From Clostridia bacterium (GTDB lineage: Bacteria > Bacillota > Clostridia > Christensenellales > Aristaeellaceae): 64,000 bases of DNA. The stretch lies in assembly GCA_030529995.1 (NCBI GenBank), contig JAUMVT010000001.1, positions 1 through 64,000 on the forward strand, read 5' to 3'. Of this stretch, positions 34,577 to 44,168 are shown one piece after another. Position numbers and translations under genes: made by a program. Positions within the stretch are counted from its first letter, which is position 1, and the number at the start of each line of letters is the position of its first letter. A model generated the notes under the pieces. It saw only the letters and a list, made by a program, of their open reading frames with translations. It was not told the DNA's origin and did not search any database.

Positions 34577-34667
34577 GCGGCGTCCGGCTGCCGGGTCAAA
34601 ATAGCGGTGCGAATACCGGAAAAGCTGTCCGGCACAACGCCCGATGATCGAACGGAGGAAGACATCC

Positions 34668-36332
34668 TTGATTCAATTTAAGACAATAGACGGACTTTTG
34701 CTGCGCGATATGGTTGTTGCCGGCGCAGCATTGCTGGAAAAGAATCGTGAAGCGGTGGATGCGCTGAACGTGTTCCCTGTACCAGATGGCGACACGGGCA
34801 CCAACATGTCCCTGACCATGCAGAGCGCCACCCGGGAGGTTTCCAGCAAGGAATATCTCCGGGCAGATGAGGCTGCTGCTGCGCTGGCCAAGGGTGCTCT
34901 TCGGGGCGCCCGGGGCAACTCCGGCGTCATCACCAGCCAGCTTTTCCGCGGCTTTGCCAAGGCCTTGAACGGTGTAGAAAAGATCACCCCCGTCCAGTTT
35001 GCGGAAGCACTGAAGAAGGGTGCTGAGCTTGCCTATAAGGCCGTGATGAAGCCTAAGGAAGGTACCATCCTGACCGTGGCACGTGTGGTGGCCGAGGATG
35101 CGGTGAAGCAGGCCAATGCCGCCCCGGATGATTACGATGGATTGATCACCGTGATGCTGCGCAGCGGCGAGGCGATTTTGAAGCGTACCCCTGACATGCT
35201 GCCGGCACTGAAGCAGGCAGGCGTGGTGGACTCCGGCGGACGGGGTCTGCTGCTGATCTACATGGGCTATGCCGCAGTGCTTCGGGGCGAGGACATTAAC
35301 GATTCCGCTCCCTGCATGGCAGAGGATGGCAATCAGGAAGCAACCAATGATCACACCCTGATGGGGGATCCGAAATACCTGTATTGCACTTCCTTTGATA
35401 TCCGCAACCTGCGGGACGATGTGTCCGAAGGCGACATTGACTCCTTCCGCCGCCGGCTGAACCGGATTGGCGACTGCGTACAGGTCAGCGGGGATATGCA
35501 GCTGGTGAAAACCCATGTGCACACCAACAACCCCGGCAATGCCATTGAATACGGCATTGAGCTGGGCGAATTGGTGAACCTGAAGGTAGACAATCTGGAT
35601 CAGCTCCGCCATGAAAAGAATCAGGAAGAAGGCGCTGCTGAGGAAGTCAAGGCGGAAGCACCTGCTGAACCTGCCAAGGACTTCGGCATGGTGGCGGTGT
35701 CTCTGGGCGATGGCTTCTCTCAGATCTTCCGCGACCTGACCGTGGACGTGATCGTTGAGGGCGGACAGACCATGAACCCCTCCATCGACGATATTCTGAC
35801 GGCCATCAATCAGGTGAATGCCAAGTGCGTCTTCGTTTTCCCGAATAACGGCAATGTGGTGCTGGCTGCCCAGCAGGCGGCGGAACTGTCCGAGAAGGAA
35901 GTTCACGTGATCCCCACCAAGAATGTGGCCATGGGCATTGCTGCTGCGGTTGCTTTCCAGCCGGAAGTGTCCGGCGAAGAAAATGCTGTGCGTATGGAAG
36001 AAGCTTCCCAGCATGTGAAGACCGGCACCGTGACCTATGCCGTGCGGGATAGTGAATACAACGGGGTGCAGATCAAGGAAGGGGATATCATTGGCCTGCA
36101 TAACGGCCAGATTGAGTATTCCGGCCAGTCCCTCCACGATGTGGTGATGGAAATGATGAAGGCCATTATCACCGATGAGGACGAACTGATCACTGTCTAC
36201 TATGGCGCAGAAACCACCCAGGAGGATGCCGAAGCGGTAACGGCAGAGATTGCGGATGCCTATCCTAACTGTGATGTGGAATGCCACCGCGGAGGCCAGC
36301 CTCTGTACTACTACCTGATTTCTGTGGAGTAA
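34668..36332 (+). CDS. fakA: Fatty acid kinase catalytic subunit FakA (DAK2 domain)
   Basis: A 554-residue kinase that phosphorylates fatty acids bound to FakB (DegV) proteins. The N-terminal DhaL/DAK2 domain has NVFPVPDGDTGTNM near residues 34-47 with the metal-binding aspartates and LRGARGNSGVITSQLFRG. The middle domain holds a conserved cysteine region and the C-terminal DegV-like domain contains FVFPNNGNVVLAAQQA. A TTG at 34668 is used because CGGAGG precedes it. The ATG at 34644 overlaps that site. recG begins on its stop codon. The candidate partner is the DegV protein at 16105. Confidence 0.93.
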   Translation: MIQFKTIDGLLLRDMVVAGAALLEKNREAVDALNVFPVPDGDTGTNMSLTMQSATREVSSKEYLRADEAAAALAKGALRGARGNSGVITSQLFRGFAKALNGVEKITPVQFAEALKKGAELAYKAVMKPKEGTILTVARVVAEDAVKQANAAPDDYDGLITVMLRSGEAILKRTPDMLPALKQAGVVDSGGRGLLLIYMGYAAVLRGEDINDSAPCMAEDGNQEATNDHTLMGDPKYLYCTSFDIRNLRDDVSEGDIDSFRRRLNRIGDCVQVSGDMQLVKTHVHTNNPGNAIEYGIELGELVNLKVDNLDQLRHEKNQEEGAAEEVKAEAPAEPAKDFGMVAVSLGDGFSQIFRDLTVDVIVEGGQTMNPSIDDILTAINQVNAKCVFVFPNNGNVVLAAQQAAELSEKEVHVIPTKNVAMGIAAAVAFQPEVSGEENAVRMEEASQHVKTGTVTYAVRDSEYNGVQIKEGDIIGLHNGQIEYSGQSLHDVVMEMMKAIITDEDELITVYYGAETTQEDAEAVTAEIADAYPNCDVECHRGGQPLYYYLISVE

Positions 36333-38335
36333 TGATGGAACTGTCCATGCTCAAGGGCATAGGTCCTACACGCTTGGAAAATTTGCGCGCAGCGGGCATT
36401 TGCTCACTGCGCGATCTTTTGTATCGGCTTCCTGTTCGCTATGAGGATATGACTGCCGTGACGCCCTGCAGTGCATGCAAACCCGGCATGACGGTGTTGG
36501 TTCAATGTCATGTGCGGGAAACGCCCAAGCTGAACCGTTTCGGCGGCATGACCCGAGTGACCGCAGCCCTGTGGGATGAAAGCGGTAAGCTGCCGGCAGT
36601 CTGGTACAATCAACCGTGGATCTGTCAGCAGCTGACGGAAGGGGAGGAAGTTCTCCTTTACGGCCGTGTGGGGGATAAGAACGGCAGGCGGGTGCTGCAA
36701 AATCCGCAGAAGGTAACGGAGCAGTGCATTCTGCCGGTCTACCGTGCCGTTAAGGGAATACCGGCCAAGTCTTACCGGGAAATGATGAAGCGGGCACTGG
36801 AGGAAGTGGACGACTGCTGTCCGGAAACCCTGCCGAGGGAAGTGCGGCTTCAGCACCATCTCTGTGAAACGAACTTCGCCATTCGTCAGGCGCACTTCCC
36901 GGATTCCATGGAAGACCTGAAGCTGGCACGGCGGCGGTTTGCCTTTGAACAGATGCTCATGTATCAGGCAGCCATCGGGCTGGTAGGAAACCGGCATCAA
37001 CCGGGATTTCCTATGGAGATTGCTGCCGATGCAGCGGATGCCTTCTGGAAGCACCTGCCCTTTGCACCTACAGGAGCACAGAGGAAAGCGTTGCAGGATA
37101 TCGCACAGGATCTGCGTAAGCCGACGGCCATGTCACGGCTGGTGCAGGGGGACGTTGGCTGCGGCAAAACAGCCATTGCCTTTGGTGCCATTGCGCTGGC
37201 CTGCGGCTGCGGCTATCAGGCAGCCATGATGGCACCGACGGAGATCCTTGCCCGGCAGCACTATGAATCTGCCGTAGCCATGCTGGAGCCGTTGGGCATT
37301 GCCTGCGGCCTGCTGACCGGAACGCTGAAAGCCTCGGAGAAGCGAAAAGCCCACGAGGCATTGGCCACAGGAAAATGGCAGGCGGTTTTCGGTACCCATG
37401 CCCTGATCAGTGAAAAGGTGACCTATCACAAGTTGGGGCTTGTCATTACGGATGAGCAGCACCGGTTCGGTGTGCAGCAGCGGTCGATTTTGCAGGATAA
37501 GGGCAATGACCGGGAGAAGGCTCCGCATGTGCTGGTTATGTCGGCTACACCCATTCCGAGAACCCTGGCGCTGATTCTGTACGGCGACCTGGATATTACC
37601 GTGGTGGATGAGCTTCCCCCGGGACGTCAGCCTGTGAAAACACGGATTGTGCCGGAAGAAAAGCGCAGCAGCATGTATGCCTTTCTTCGGGGAGAGGTTA
37701 GCAAGGGACATCAGGCCTATGTGGTCTGCCCTTTGGTGGAAGACAGCGAAACCATGGACAATGTCCGCTCGGCCAAGGCTACCTATCAGGCGCTCATGGA
37801 AGAGGAACTCAAAGGGCTTCGGGTGGGGCTGACCTGGGGCGATCAGCGGCCGGAGGAAAAGGACAATGTGCTGCATCAGTTTGCCGGCGGCGAGCTGGAT
37901 GTGCTGGTATCCACCACAGTGATTGAGGTGGGTGTCAATGTGCCCAATGCCACCGTGATGGTCATTGAAAATGCCGAGCGGTTCGGCCTGTCCCAGCTTC
38001 ATCAGCTTCGCGGCCGTGTCGGTCGGGGAAGTGCCGAAAGCTGGTGCTTCCTGCTGGCAGGGGCAACGGAGCGGCTGCGCATCATGACGCAAACTAATGA
38101 CGGTTTTCTGGTGGCGCAGAAGGATCTGGAGCTGCGGGGTCCCGGGGATCTCATGGGCACAAGACAGTCCGGCGAATCCATGGCGGATTTTCTGCTGGAC
38201 GGAGACGTGCAGCTGTTGGAAGAAGCCTGCCAATGTATGAAGCAGCTTCGGGATGATCCTTCGCTTCTTCAGGCACGGCAGCAGGTGGAGCAGGAAGCTG
38301 CAAAGCACTACACGCAAAGGATTGCACTCAATTAA
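36332..38335 (+). CDS. recG: ATP-dependent DNA helicase RecG
   Basis: A 667-residue helicase that remodels stalled forks and Holliday junctions. An N-terminal wedge/OB domain (MLKGIGPTRLENLRAAGI, LLYRLPVRYED) is followed by helicase motif I GDVGCGKT near residue 273, DEQH near 374, SATPIPRTLAL, and motif VI QLRGRVGRG. The start ATG overlaps the fakA stop; a second ATG follows at 36335. Confidence 0.97.
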   Translation: MMELSMLKGIGPTRLENLRAAGICSLRDLLYRLPVRYEDMTAVTPCSACKPGMTVLVQCHVRETPKLNRFGGMTRVTAALWDESGKLPAVWYNQPWICQQLTEGEEVLLYGRVGDKNGRRVLQNPQKVTEQCILPVYRAVKGIPAKSYREMMKRALEEVDDCCPETLPREVRLQHHLCETNFAIRQAHFPDSMEDLKLARRRFAFEQMLMYQAAIGLVGNRHQPGFPMEIAADAADAFWKHLPFAPTGAQRKALQDIAQDLRKPTAMSRLVQGDVGCGKTAIAFGAIALACGCGYQAAMMAPTEILARQHYESAVAMLEPLGIACGLLTGTLKASEKRKAHEALATGKWQAVFGTHALISEKVTYHKLGLVITDEQHRFGVQQRSILQDKGNDREKAPHVLVMSATPIPRTLALILYGDLDITVVDELPPGRQPVKTRIVPEEKRSSMYAFLRGEVSKGHQAYVVCPLVEDSETMDNVRSAKATYQALMEEELKGLRVGLTWGDQRPEEKDNVLHQFAGGELDVLVSTTVIEVGVNVPNATVMVIENAERFGLSQLHQLRGRVGRGSAESWCFLLAGATERLRIMTQTNDGFLVAQKDLELRGPGDLMGTRQSGESMADFLLDGDVQLLEEACQCMKQLRDDPSLLQARQQVEQEAAKHYTQRIALN

Positions 38336-38364
38336 ATTCACAAAGGAAAAGGACGGAAGAAAAA

Positions 38365-40098
38365 ATGAGGAAGCTTGCCAGGTTTCTGAAGCCATACAAG
38401 CTGCAGGTGATTCTGGGTCCCATGTTCAAGCTGATCGAAGCCATTTTCGAGCTGATCGTGCCCCTTGTCATGGCGGACATGATTGACGTTGGTGTGGCGC
38501 AGCATGACGTATCCTACATTTGGCAGCGGGGCGGCCTGTTGGTGCTGCTGGGTGTTGTCGGTCTTGCTTCCTCACTCACCTGCCAAACCATGGCGTCCCG
38601 TGCCTCTCAGGGTGTGGGCACGGATCTGCGGCGAGAGGTGTTTCACCATATCAATACCCTTTCATGGAAGGAACTGGATCGTTTCGGCACGCCTACGCTG
38701 ATCACCCGTATGACCTCGGACATTAACCAGATGCAAACCGCTGTGGCCATGCTGATCCGCTTGGTGGTTCGTGCGCCTTTCCTGGTAATCGGCGCAGTGA
38801 TCATGGCCATGCGCATTGACCTGACCCTGTCGCTGGTGTTCTTGGCCATCGTTCCCTTGGTGGCACTGGTGCTGTATCTGGTCATGAGCAAGTCTGTTCC
38901 GTTCTTCAAGACCATTCAGAAGAAGACGGACCGTGTAAGCCTGATTACCCGGGAGAACCTTTCCGGTGCCCGTGTGGTTCGTGCCTTCCGCAAGCAGGAG
39001 GCGGAGCAGGAACGGTTTGACGAAGCCTGCGACGATCTGGCACGGAACACCATCCACATCGGTAAGCTGAACGCCGTCCTTGCACCCTTCAGCTTCCTGA
39101 TCCTGAACCTTGGCATTGTGGTCATCCTCTGGTTCGGCGGCGTTCGTGTGAATGCCGGCAGCATGACCCAGGGCGAAGTGGTTGCCTTTGTCAACTACAT
39201 GAATCAGATCTTGCTGGCTTTGGTGGTGGTGGCAAATCTGGTGGTCGTATTCACGAAAGCTGCTGCTTCCGCTGCTCGGATTAACGAGGTTTTTGATACG
39301 AAGCCCAGCGTGGAGGACGGCAGCGAGGCGCTGGTGAAGGATGTGGCCGGTGCCCCCAGAATCAGCTTCCGCAATGTGTCCTTCAATTATTACGAGGGTG
39401 CAGCCGAGGCATTGAAGAACATCGACTTTGATGTGACCACCGGGGAAAGCGTTGGTATCATCGGCGGTACCGGCAGTTCCAAGTCCACCCTTGTGCAGCT
39501 GATTCCTAGACTCTACGATGCCAATAAGGGAACTGTCCTTGTGGATGGCGTGGACGTGAAGGATTATCCTCTTTGGCAGCTCCATCAGAAGATTGGCATG
39601 GTGCCCCAGGGCAATCTGCTGTTCTCCGGCACCATTCGGGAAAACCTGCAGTGGCGTATGCCGGGGGCAACGGATGAACAGCTTTGGGCTGCGCTGGAAA
39701 CGGCTCAGGCTGCTGAATTTGTGCGCCAGCTGCCTTTGGGGCTGAACGCCCCTGTATCCCAGGGAGGCGCAAACTTCTCCGGCGGTCAAAAGCAGCGGCT
39801 GACCATTGCCCGGGCTTTGGTTGGTCATCCCGAAATTCTGATTCTGGACGATTCTTCCAGCGCACTGGACTACGCAACGGATGCAGCCCTGCAGCGTGCC
39901 ATTCATCACATGAAGCCCATGCCCACGGTCATCATTGTGTCTCAGCGGGTATCCACCGTTAAGCGGTGCGACCGCATTCTGGTAATGGACGAAGGCGAAA
40001 TCGTAGGGGACGGCAAGCATGACGCACTGCTGAAGGATTGCACTACCTATCAGGAAATTTGCTATTCTCAGATGAGCATGCAGGAGGCACAGGCATGA
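38365..40098 (+). CDS. ABC exporter half-transporter, degenerate catalytic site
   Basis: A 577-residue half-transporter with six TM segments (about residues 15-290) and a nucleotide-binding domain. Walker A is GGTGSSKSTL near residue 367 and the signature is NFSGGQKQRLTIARAL. Walker B reads ILILDDSSSALD, with aspartate (about D496) where the catalytic glutamate is expected. This marks the non-hydrolysing site of a heterodimeric exporter such as TmrAB or BmrCD. It overlaps the partner gene by four bases. The substrate is unknown, with drugs or lipids likely from the family. Confidence 0.93.
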   Translation: MRKLARFLKPYKLQVILGPMFKLIEAIFELIVPLVMADMIDVGVAQHDVSYIWQRGGLLVLLGVVGLASSLTCQTMASRASQGVGTDLRREVFHHINTLSWKELDRFGTPTLITRMTSDINQMQTAVAMLIRLVVRAPFLVIGAVIMAMRIDLTLSLVFLAIVPLVALVLYLVMSKSVPFFKTIQKKTDRVSLITRENLSGARVVRAFRKQEAEQERFDEACDDLARNTIHIGKLNAVLAPFSFLILNLGIVVILWFGGVRVNAGSMTQGEVVAFVNYMNQILLALVVVANLVVVFTKAAASAARINEVFDTKPSVEDGSEALVKDVAGAPRISFRNVSFNYYEGAAEALKNIDFDVTTGESVGIIGGTGSSKSTLVQLIPRLYDANKGTVLVDGVDVKDYPLWQLHQKIGMVPQGNLLFSGTIRENLQWRMPGATDEQLWAALETAQAAEFVRQLPLGLNAPVSQGGANFSGGQKQRLTIARALVGHPEILILDDSSSALDYATDAALQRAIHHMKPMPTVIIVSQRVSTVKRCDRILVMDEGEIVGDGKHDALLKDCTTYQEICYSQMSMQEAQA

Positions 40099-41831
40099 AA
40101 AACAGTGAAGTGTTCAAGCGCCTCATGCGCTTTGTGAAACCTTATTCCGGTTACCTGCTGCTGGCACTGGTATGCGCCATCATTTATGTGGTGATGAGCC
40201 TGCTGTGCCCGGTGCTGATTGGTAATGCGGTGGATCAAATCATCGGCAAAGATCAGGTTGATTTTGCATCCATCGGACATACGGCAGTGCTGCTGCTGAT
40301 TGTGATCGCAGTGGGCGCAGTGTTCCAGTGGATCATGAGCATGTGCACCAACACGGTCAGCTACAAAACGGTCAGCGATCTGCGGGTCAACGTGTTCTCC
40401 AAGCTGATTCGTGTCCCGCTGCGCTTCATTGATACCACAGCCCACGGCAATATCATCAACCGTGTGGTCAGCGACGTGGATGCTGTCAGCGACGGCCTTT
40501 TGCAAGGCTTCACCCAGCTGTTTACCGGTGTGGTGACCATTATCGGCACACTGGGTTTCATGATTTCCATCCATCCTCTCATTGCATTGGTGGTGGTGGC
40601 ACTGACCCCTGTGTCTATGATCATCGCTACCCTGATTGCCCGGGGCACTCATAAAACCTTCATCAAGCAAAGCCAGATTCAGGGCGAACTGGGCGGCCAC
40701 GTGGAGGAAATGGTGGCAGGGCAGAAGCTGGTCAAGCTCTTCGGTCACGAAAAAGAAAGCGAAGAAAAGCTGGGAGAAATCAACGACCGGCTGTATACGT
40801 GGGGCTATAAGGCACAGATTTATCCGGCGTTCACCAACCCCCTGACCCGCTTTGTGAACGGTCTGGTCTATGCGGCGGTGGGCATTGCCGGCGCACTGGC
40901 GGCAGTGAATGGCAGCATGACGGTTGGTCAGCTGTCCTGCTTCCTCAGCTATGCCAACCAGTACACCAAGCCCTTCAACGAAGTAACCGGCATTATGGCG
41001 CAGCTGCAAACGGCTATGGCCTCTGCACGTCGGCTGATGGAGCTGATGGACGAGCCTACGGAAAAGGAATGCGAACATCCCAAGAAGGTACCGGATCGAG
41101 CGGTTATTGCTTTCGAGGATGTTTCGTTCCAGTATGTGCCGGAGCGTCCATTGATTGAGCATTTCAACCTGACCGTACAGCCCGGCCAGAGAATTGCTGT
41201 TGTAGGGCCGACGGGCTGCGGCAAAACCACGCTGATTAACCTGCTGATGCGCTTCTACGATGTGACCGAGGGCAAGATTACCCTGGGCGGCGTGGACGTA
41301 CGGGACATGACCCGGGACGACTTGCGTGCTCACTTCGGCATGGTGCTGCAGGATACCTGGCTGACCCAAGCCACCGTGGCGGAAAACATCGCCTATGGTA
41401 AGCCCGGGGCAACCAGGGAAGAAATCATTGCCGCAGCGACGGCTGCCCATGCGGATGGCTTTATTCGCCGCCTAGCAGACGGATATGATACCGTGCTGAC
41501 CGAGCAGGGCGACAACCTGTCTCAGGGACAGAAGCAGCTGCTTTGCATCGCCCGTGTCATGCTGATGGATCCGCCCATGCTGATTCTGGACGAGGCAACC
41601 AGCAACATTGATACCCGTACTGAATTGAACGTGCAGCGTGCCTTTGCTGCCATGGTCAAGGGCAGAACCAGCTTTGTGGTGGCACACCGGCTTTCCACAA
41701 TCAAAGAAAGCGACGTGATCCTTGTGATGCGGGACGGCCATGTAATTGAGCAGGGCAATCATGAGGAATTGCTTGCCAAGGGCGGCTTCTACAAGCAGCT
41801 GTATGAAAGCCAGTTTGCACATATCGAATAA
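40095..41831 (+). CDS. ABC exporter half-transporter, catalytic partner
   Basis: A 578-residue half-transporter with six TM segments and an ATPase domain. Walker A is GPTGCGKTTLINLL and Walker B MLILDEATSNID keeps the catalytic glutamate (about E500). The signature is NLSQGQKQLLCIARV, with Q in place of the first G after LS. In heterodimers the site formed by this Walker B and the partner's canonical signature would hydrolyse ATP. AGGAGG precedes the ATG at 40095. The longer reading from 40038 lies inside the partner gene. Confidence 0.93.
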   Translation: MKNSEVFKRLMRFVKPYSGYLLLALVCAIIYVVMSLLCPVLIGNAVDQIIGKDQVDFASIGHTAVLLLIVIAVGAVFQWIMSMCTNTVSYKTVSDLRVNVFSKLIRVPLRFIDTTAHGNIINRVVSDVDAVSDGLLQGFTQLFTGVVTIIGTLGFMISIHPLIALVVVALTPVSMIIATLIARGTHKTFIKQSQIQGELGGHVEEMVAGQKLVKLFGHEKESEEKLGEINDRLYTWGYKAQIYPAFTNPLTRFVNGLVYAAVGIAGALAAVNGSMTVGQLSCFLSYANQYTKPFNEVTGIMAQLQTAMASARRLMELMDEPTEKECEHPKKVPDRAVIAFEDVSFQYVPERPLIEHFNLTVQPGQRIAVVGPTGCGKTTLINLLMRFYDVTEGKITLGGVDVRDMTRDDLRAHFGMVLQDTWLTQATVAENIAYGKPGATREEIIAAATAAHADGFIRRLADGYDTVLTEQGDNLSQGQKQLLCIARVMLMDPPMLILDEATSNIDTRTELNVQRAFAAMVKGRTSFVVAHRLSTIKESDVILVMRDGHVIEQGNHEELLAKGGFYKQLYESQFAHIE

Positions 41832-41849
41832 AACTTCAACGTACTCGGG

Positions 41850-41884
41850 AGGCGCCATCTGTGTTGTGCAGGTGGCGCCTTTGC
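41850..41884 (+). terminator. Probable terminator after the ABC exporter
   Basis: AGGCGCCATCTG and CAGGTGGCGCCT form a 12-bp stem with one G-T pair. The T tract is short (TTT then GCC), so termination may be partial. Confidence 0.65.
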
Positions 41885-41901
41885 CTGTGCCGTGTCCATG
41901 C

Positions 41902-41930
41902 TTTTCATTTTCTATAGGATGTGCTATCAT
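41902..41930 (+). promoter_or_regulatory. Possible promoter of uvrB
   Basis: TTTTCA at 41902-41907 and TATCAT at 41925-41930 with a 17-base spacer. The -35 match is modest. I saw no clear LexA box nearby. Confidence 0.45.
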
Positions 41931-42006
41931 GCAGGGGACGCTCCGCCTGACAACGGGATGGCAGTGATTTGAATCGTAATCGCTTTTTGATGATACAGGA
42001 GGCCGC

Positions 42007-44025
42007 ATGAACAAGTTCGTATTAAAAGCGCCCTACAAGGCCAGCGGTGACCAGCCCCAAGCCATTGAAGCACTGAGCCGAGGCGTTCAGGAAGGAATGC
42101 AAAGTCAGGTGCTGCTGGGCGTAACAGGCTCCGGCAAAACCTTTACCATGGCCTCTGTGATTGAAAAGGTGCAGAAGCCTACCTTGGTGATTGCCCACAA
42201 CAAGACGCTTGCTGCCCAGTTGTGCAGCGAGCTGAAGGCCTTTTTTCCGGATAGCCGGGTGGAATACTTCGTCTCTTATTACGATTACTATCAGCCGGAG
42301 GCCTACATTGCCTCGTCTGACACGTACATCGAAAAGGATGCCTCTATCAATGAAGAAATTGACCGGCTGCGCCACAGCGCTACCGCCGCTCTGCGGGAAC
42401 GGAAGGACGTCATCATTGTAGCATCCGTAAGCTGCATTTACTCCATGGGCGACCCCAGCGAGTATGAGGGACAGATGATCTCTCTTCGCCCCGGGATGAC
42501 CATGAGCCGTGAAAAGCTGCTCCGCAACCTGATTGACATCCAATACGAGCGGAACGATGTGGACTTCAGCCGAGGCACCTTCCGTGTCCGGGGGGACACG
42601 GTGGAGATCATTCCGGCAGGGGAGCACGAACACGCCTTGCGGATTGAATTCTTTGGCGATGAAATCGACCGCATCAGCGAGATTGACGTTGTCAGCGGCC
42701 ACGTGCTGTCAGTGCTGGAACATGCTAGCGTCTTCCCTGCAACTCATTACGCCACGGATCGCAGTCACCTGGAAGAAAACCTAGCGGTGATTGAGCAGGA
42801 TCTGCAGAAGCGGATTGCGGAATTTGAGAAGGACGGCAAACTGCTGGAAGCCCAGCGCATTGCCCAGCGTACCAATTACGACATGGAAATGATGCGGGAA
42901 ATCGGCTACTGTCAGGGCATTGAAAACTATTCCCGGTACTTTGACGGCCGCAAGCCGGGGGATGCGCCTTATTCCTTGCTGGACTACTTCCCGAAGGATT
43001 TTCTCTGCTTCATCGATGAAAGCCATGTGACGGTGCCCCAGATTCGTGCCATGTACAATGGGGATCGTGCCAGAAAAACGACCTTGATTGATTACGGCTT
43101 TCGTCTGCCTTCTGCCTACGACAATCGTCCTTTGCTTTTTCAGGAGTTCGAGCAGAGGATTCATCAGACCATCTATGTTTCGGCCACGCCGGGATCTTAC
43201 GAATTAGGCAAGGCTGAACAGGTGGTGGAGCAGATCATTCGCCCCACCGGTCTGCTGGATCCGGAAATTCTGCTGAAGAAGGCGACCGGTCAGGTGGATG
43301 ATTTGGTGGGCGAAATCCGCAAGGTGGTGGCCAAGGGTGAACGGGTGCTGGTCACCACCCTGACCAAGCGCATGGCGGAAAGCCTGACCGATTACCTGAA
43401 GGAACTGGAAATTCGTGTTCGCTATCTGCACAGCGATATCCAGACCATGGAGCGGATGCAGCTGATTCGTGACCTGCGGCTGGGGGAGTATGACGTGCTG
43501 GTGGGCATTAACCTGCTGCGGGAAGGTTTGGATCTGCCGGAGGTGTCCTTGGTGACCATTCTGGATGCGGATAAGGAAGGCTTCCTGCGCAGTGAAACCT
43601 CTCTGGTGCAGACCATTGGCCGTGCTGCCCGGAATGCGGACGGCCGGGTCATCATGTATGGTGACATCATGACGGAAAGCATGGAAAAGGCGGTCACCGA
43701 GACCAACCGCCGCCGTGCCATTCAGCAGGCGTATAATGAGGCACACGGCATTACGCCGGAAACGGTGCGCAATGCCATCCGGGATGTGCTGGAGATTACC
43801 AAGCAGGTAGAAACAATGTCCGCCAAGCCGCTGGATGAGGATGAAAGAGCCGCCTTAATGCGTCAGATTGAAGAGCAGATGCTGTCTGCTGCGAAAAATC
43901 TGGAATTTGAGCAGGCGGCCAAACTGCGGGATCAGCTGCTGGCACTGCGAGGAGAAGCACCGATGAAGCCGGATGTGCAGCAGCGCCGCTCCAGAGCACC
44001 GAGAAGCCGCAAAAGCACCCATTGA
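42007..44025 (+). CDS. uvrB: Excinuclease ABC subunit B
   Basis: A 672-residue damage-recognition helicase of nucleotide excision repair. It has Walker [11 protein letters not shown] near residue 38, [11 protein letters not shown] forming the beta-hairpin that probes [12 protein letters not shown] as Walker B, and the C-terminal UvrC-binding UVR motif around [28 protein letters not shown] precedes the ATG. uvrA and uvrC are not adjacent. Confidence 0.97.
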   Translation: MNKFVLKAPYKASGDQPQAIEALSRGVQEGMQSQVLLGVTGSGKTFTMASVIEKVQKPTLVIAHNKTLAAQLCSELKAFFPDSRVEYFVSYYDYYQPEAYIASSDTYIEKDASINEEIDRLRHSATAALRERKDVIIVASVSCIYSMGDPSEYEGQMISLRPGMTMSREKLLRNLIDIQYERNDVDFSRGTFRVRGDTVEIIPAGEHEHALRIEFFGDEIDRISEIDVVSGHVLSVLEHASVFPATHYATDRSHLEENLAVIEQDLQKRIAEFEKDGKLLEAQRIAQRTNYDMEMMREIGYCQGIENYSRYFDGRKPGDAPYSLLDYFPKDFLCFIDESHVTVPQIRAMYNGDRARKTTLIDYGFRLPSAYDNRPLLFQEFEQRIHQTIYVSATPGSYELGKAEQVVEQIIRPTGLLDPEILLKKATGQVDDLVGEIRKVVAKGERVLVTTLTKRMAESLTDYLKELEIRVRYLHSDIQTMERMQLIRDLRLGEYDVLVGINLLREGLDLPEVSLVTILDADKEGFLRSETSLVQTIGRAARNADGRVIMYGDIMTESMEKAVTETNRRRAIQQAYNEAHGITPETVRNAIRDVLEITKQVETMSAKPLDEDERAALMRQIEEQMLSAAKNLEFEQAAKLRDQLLALRGEAPMKPDVQQRRSRAPRSRKSTH

Positions 44026-44048
44026 GGATACGGCTTTTGCCTGCTCCC

Positions 44049-44074
44049 GAAATCCCTGCAAAGCAGGGAATTTC
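44049..44074 (+). terminator. Hairpin downstream of uvrB, possible terminator
   Basis: GAAATCCCTGC and GCAGGGAATTTC pair with one bulge around a 3-base loop. There is no proper T tract, so it may act as a messenger 3' end rather than a strong terminator. Confidence 0.4.
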
Positions 44075-44096
44075 ATGGAGAAATCCGGCGTTTTCC

Positions 44097-44125
44097 TTGC
44101 GAAACGGCCATGGATGTCGTATAAT
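44097..44125 (+). promoter_or_regulatory. Promoter of the DUF1680/dus/secreted-protein operon
   Basis: TTGCGA at 44097-44102 and TATAAT at 44120-44125 with a 17-base spacer. It probably drives all five genes to the terminator at 51277. Confidence 0.75.
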
Positions 44126-44168
44126 CATTCTGGAACATTATGCATAAGGTAATGATGGAGGGAATACT

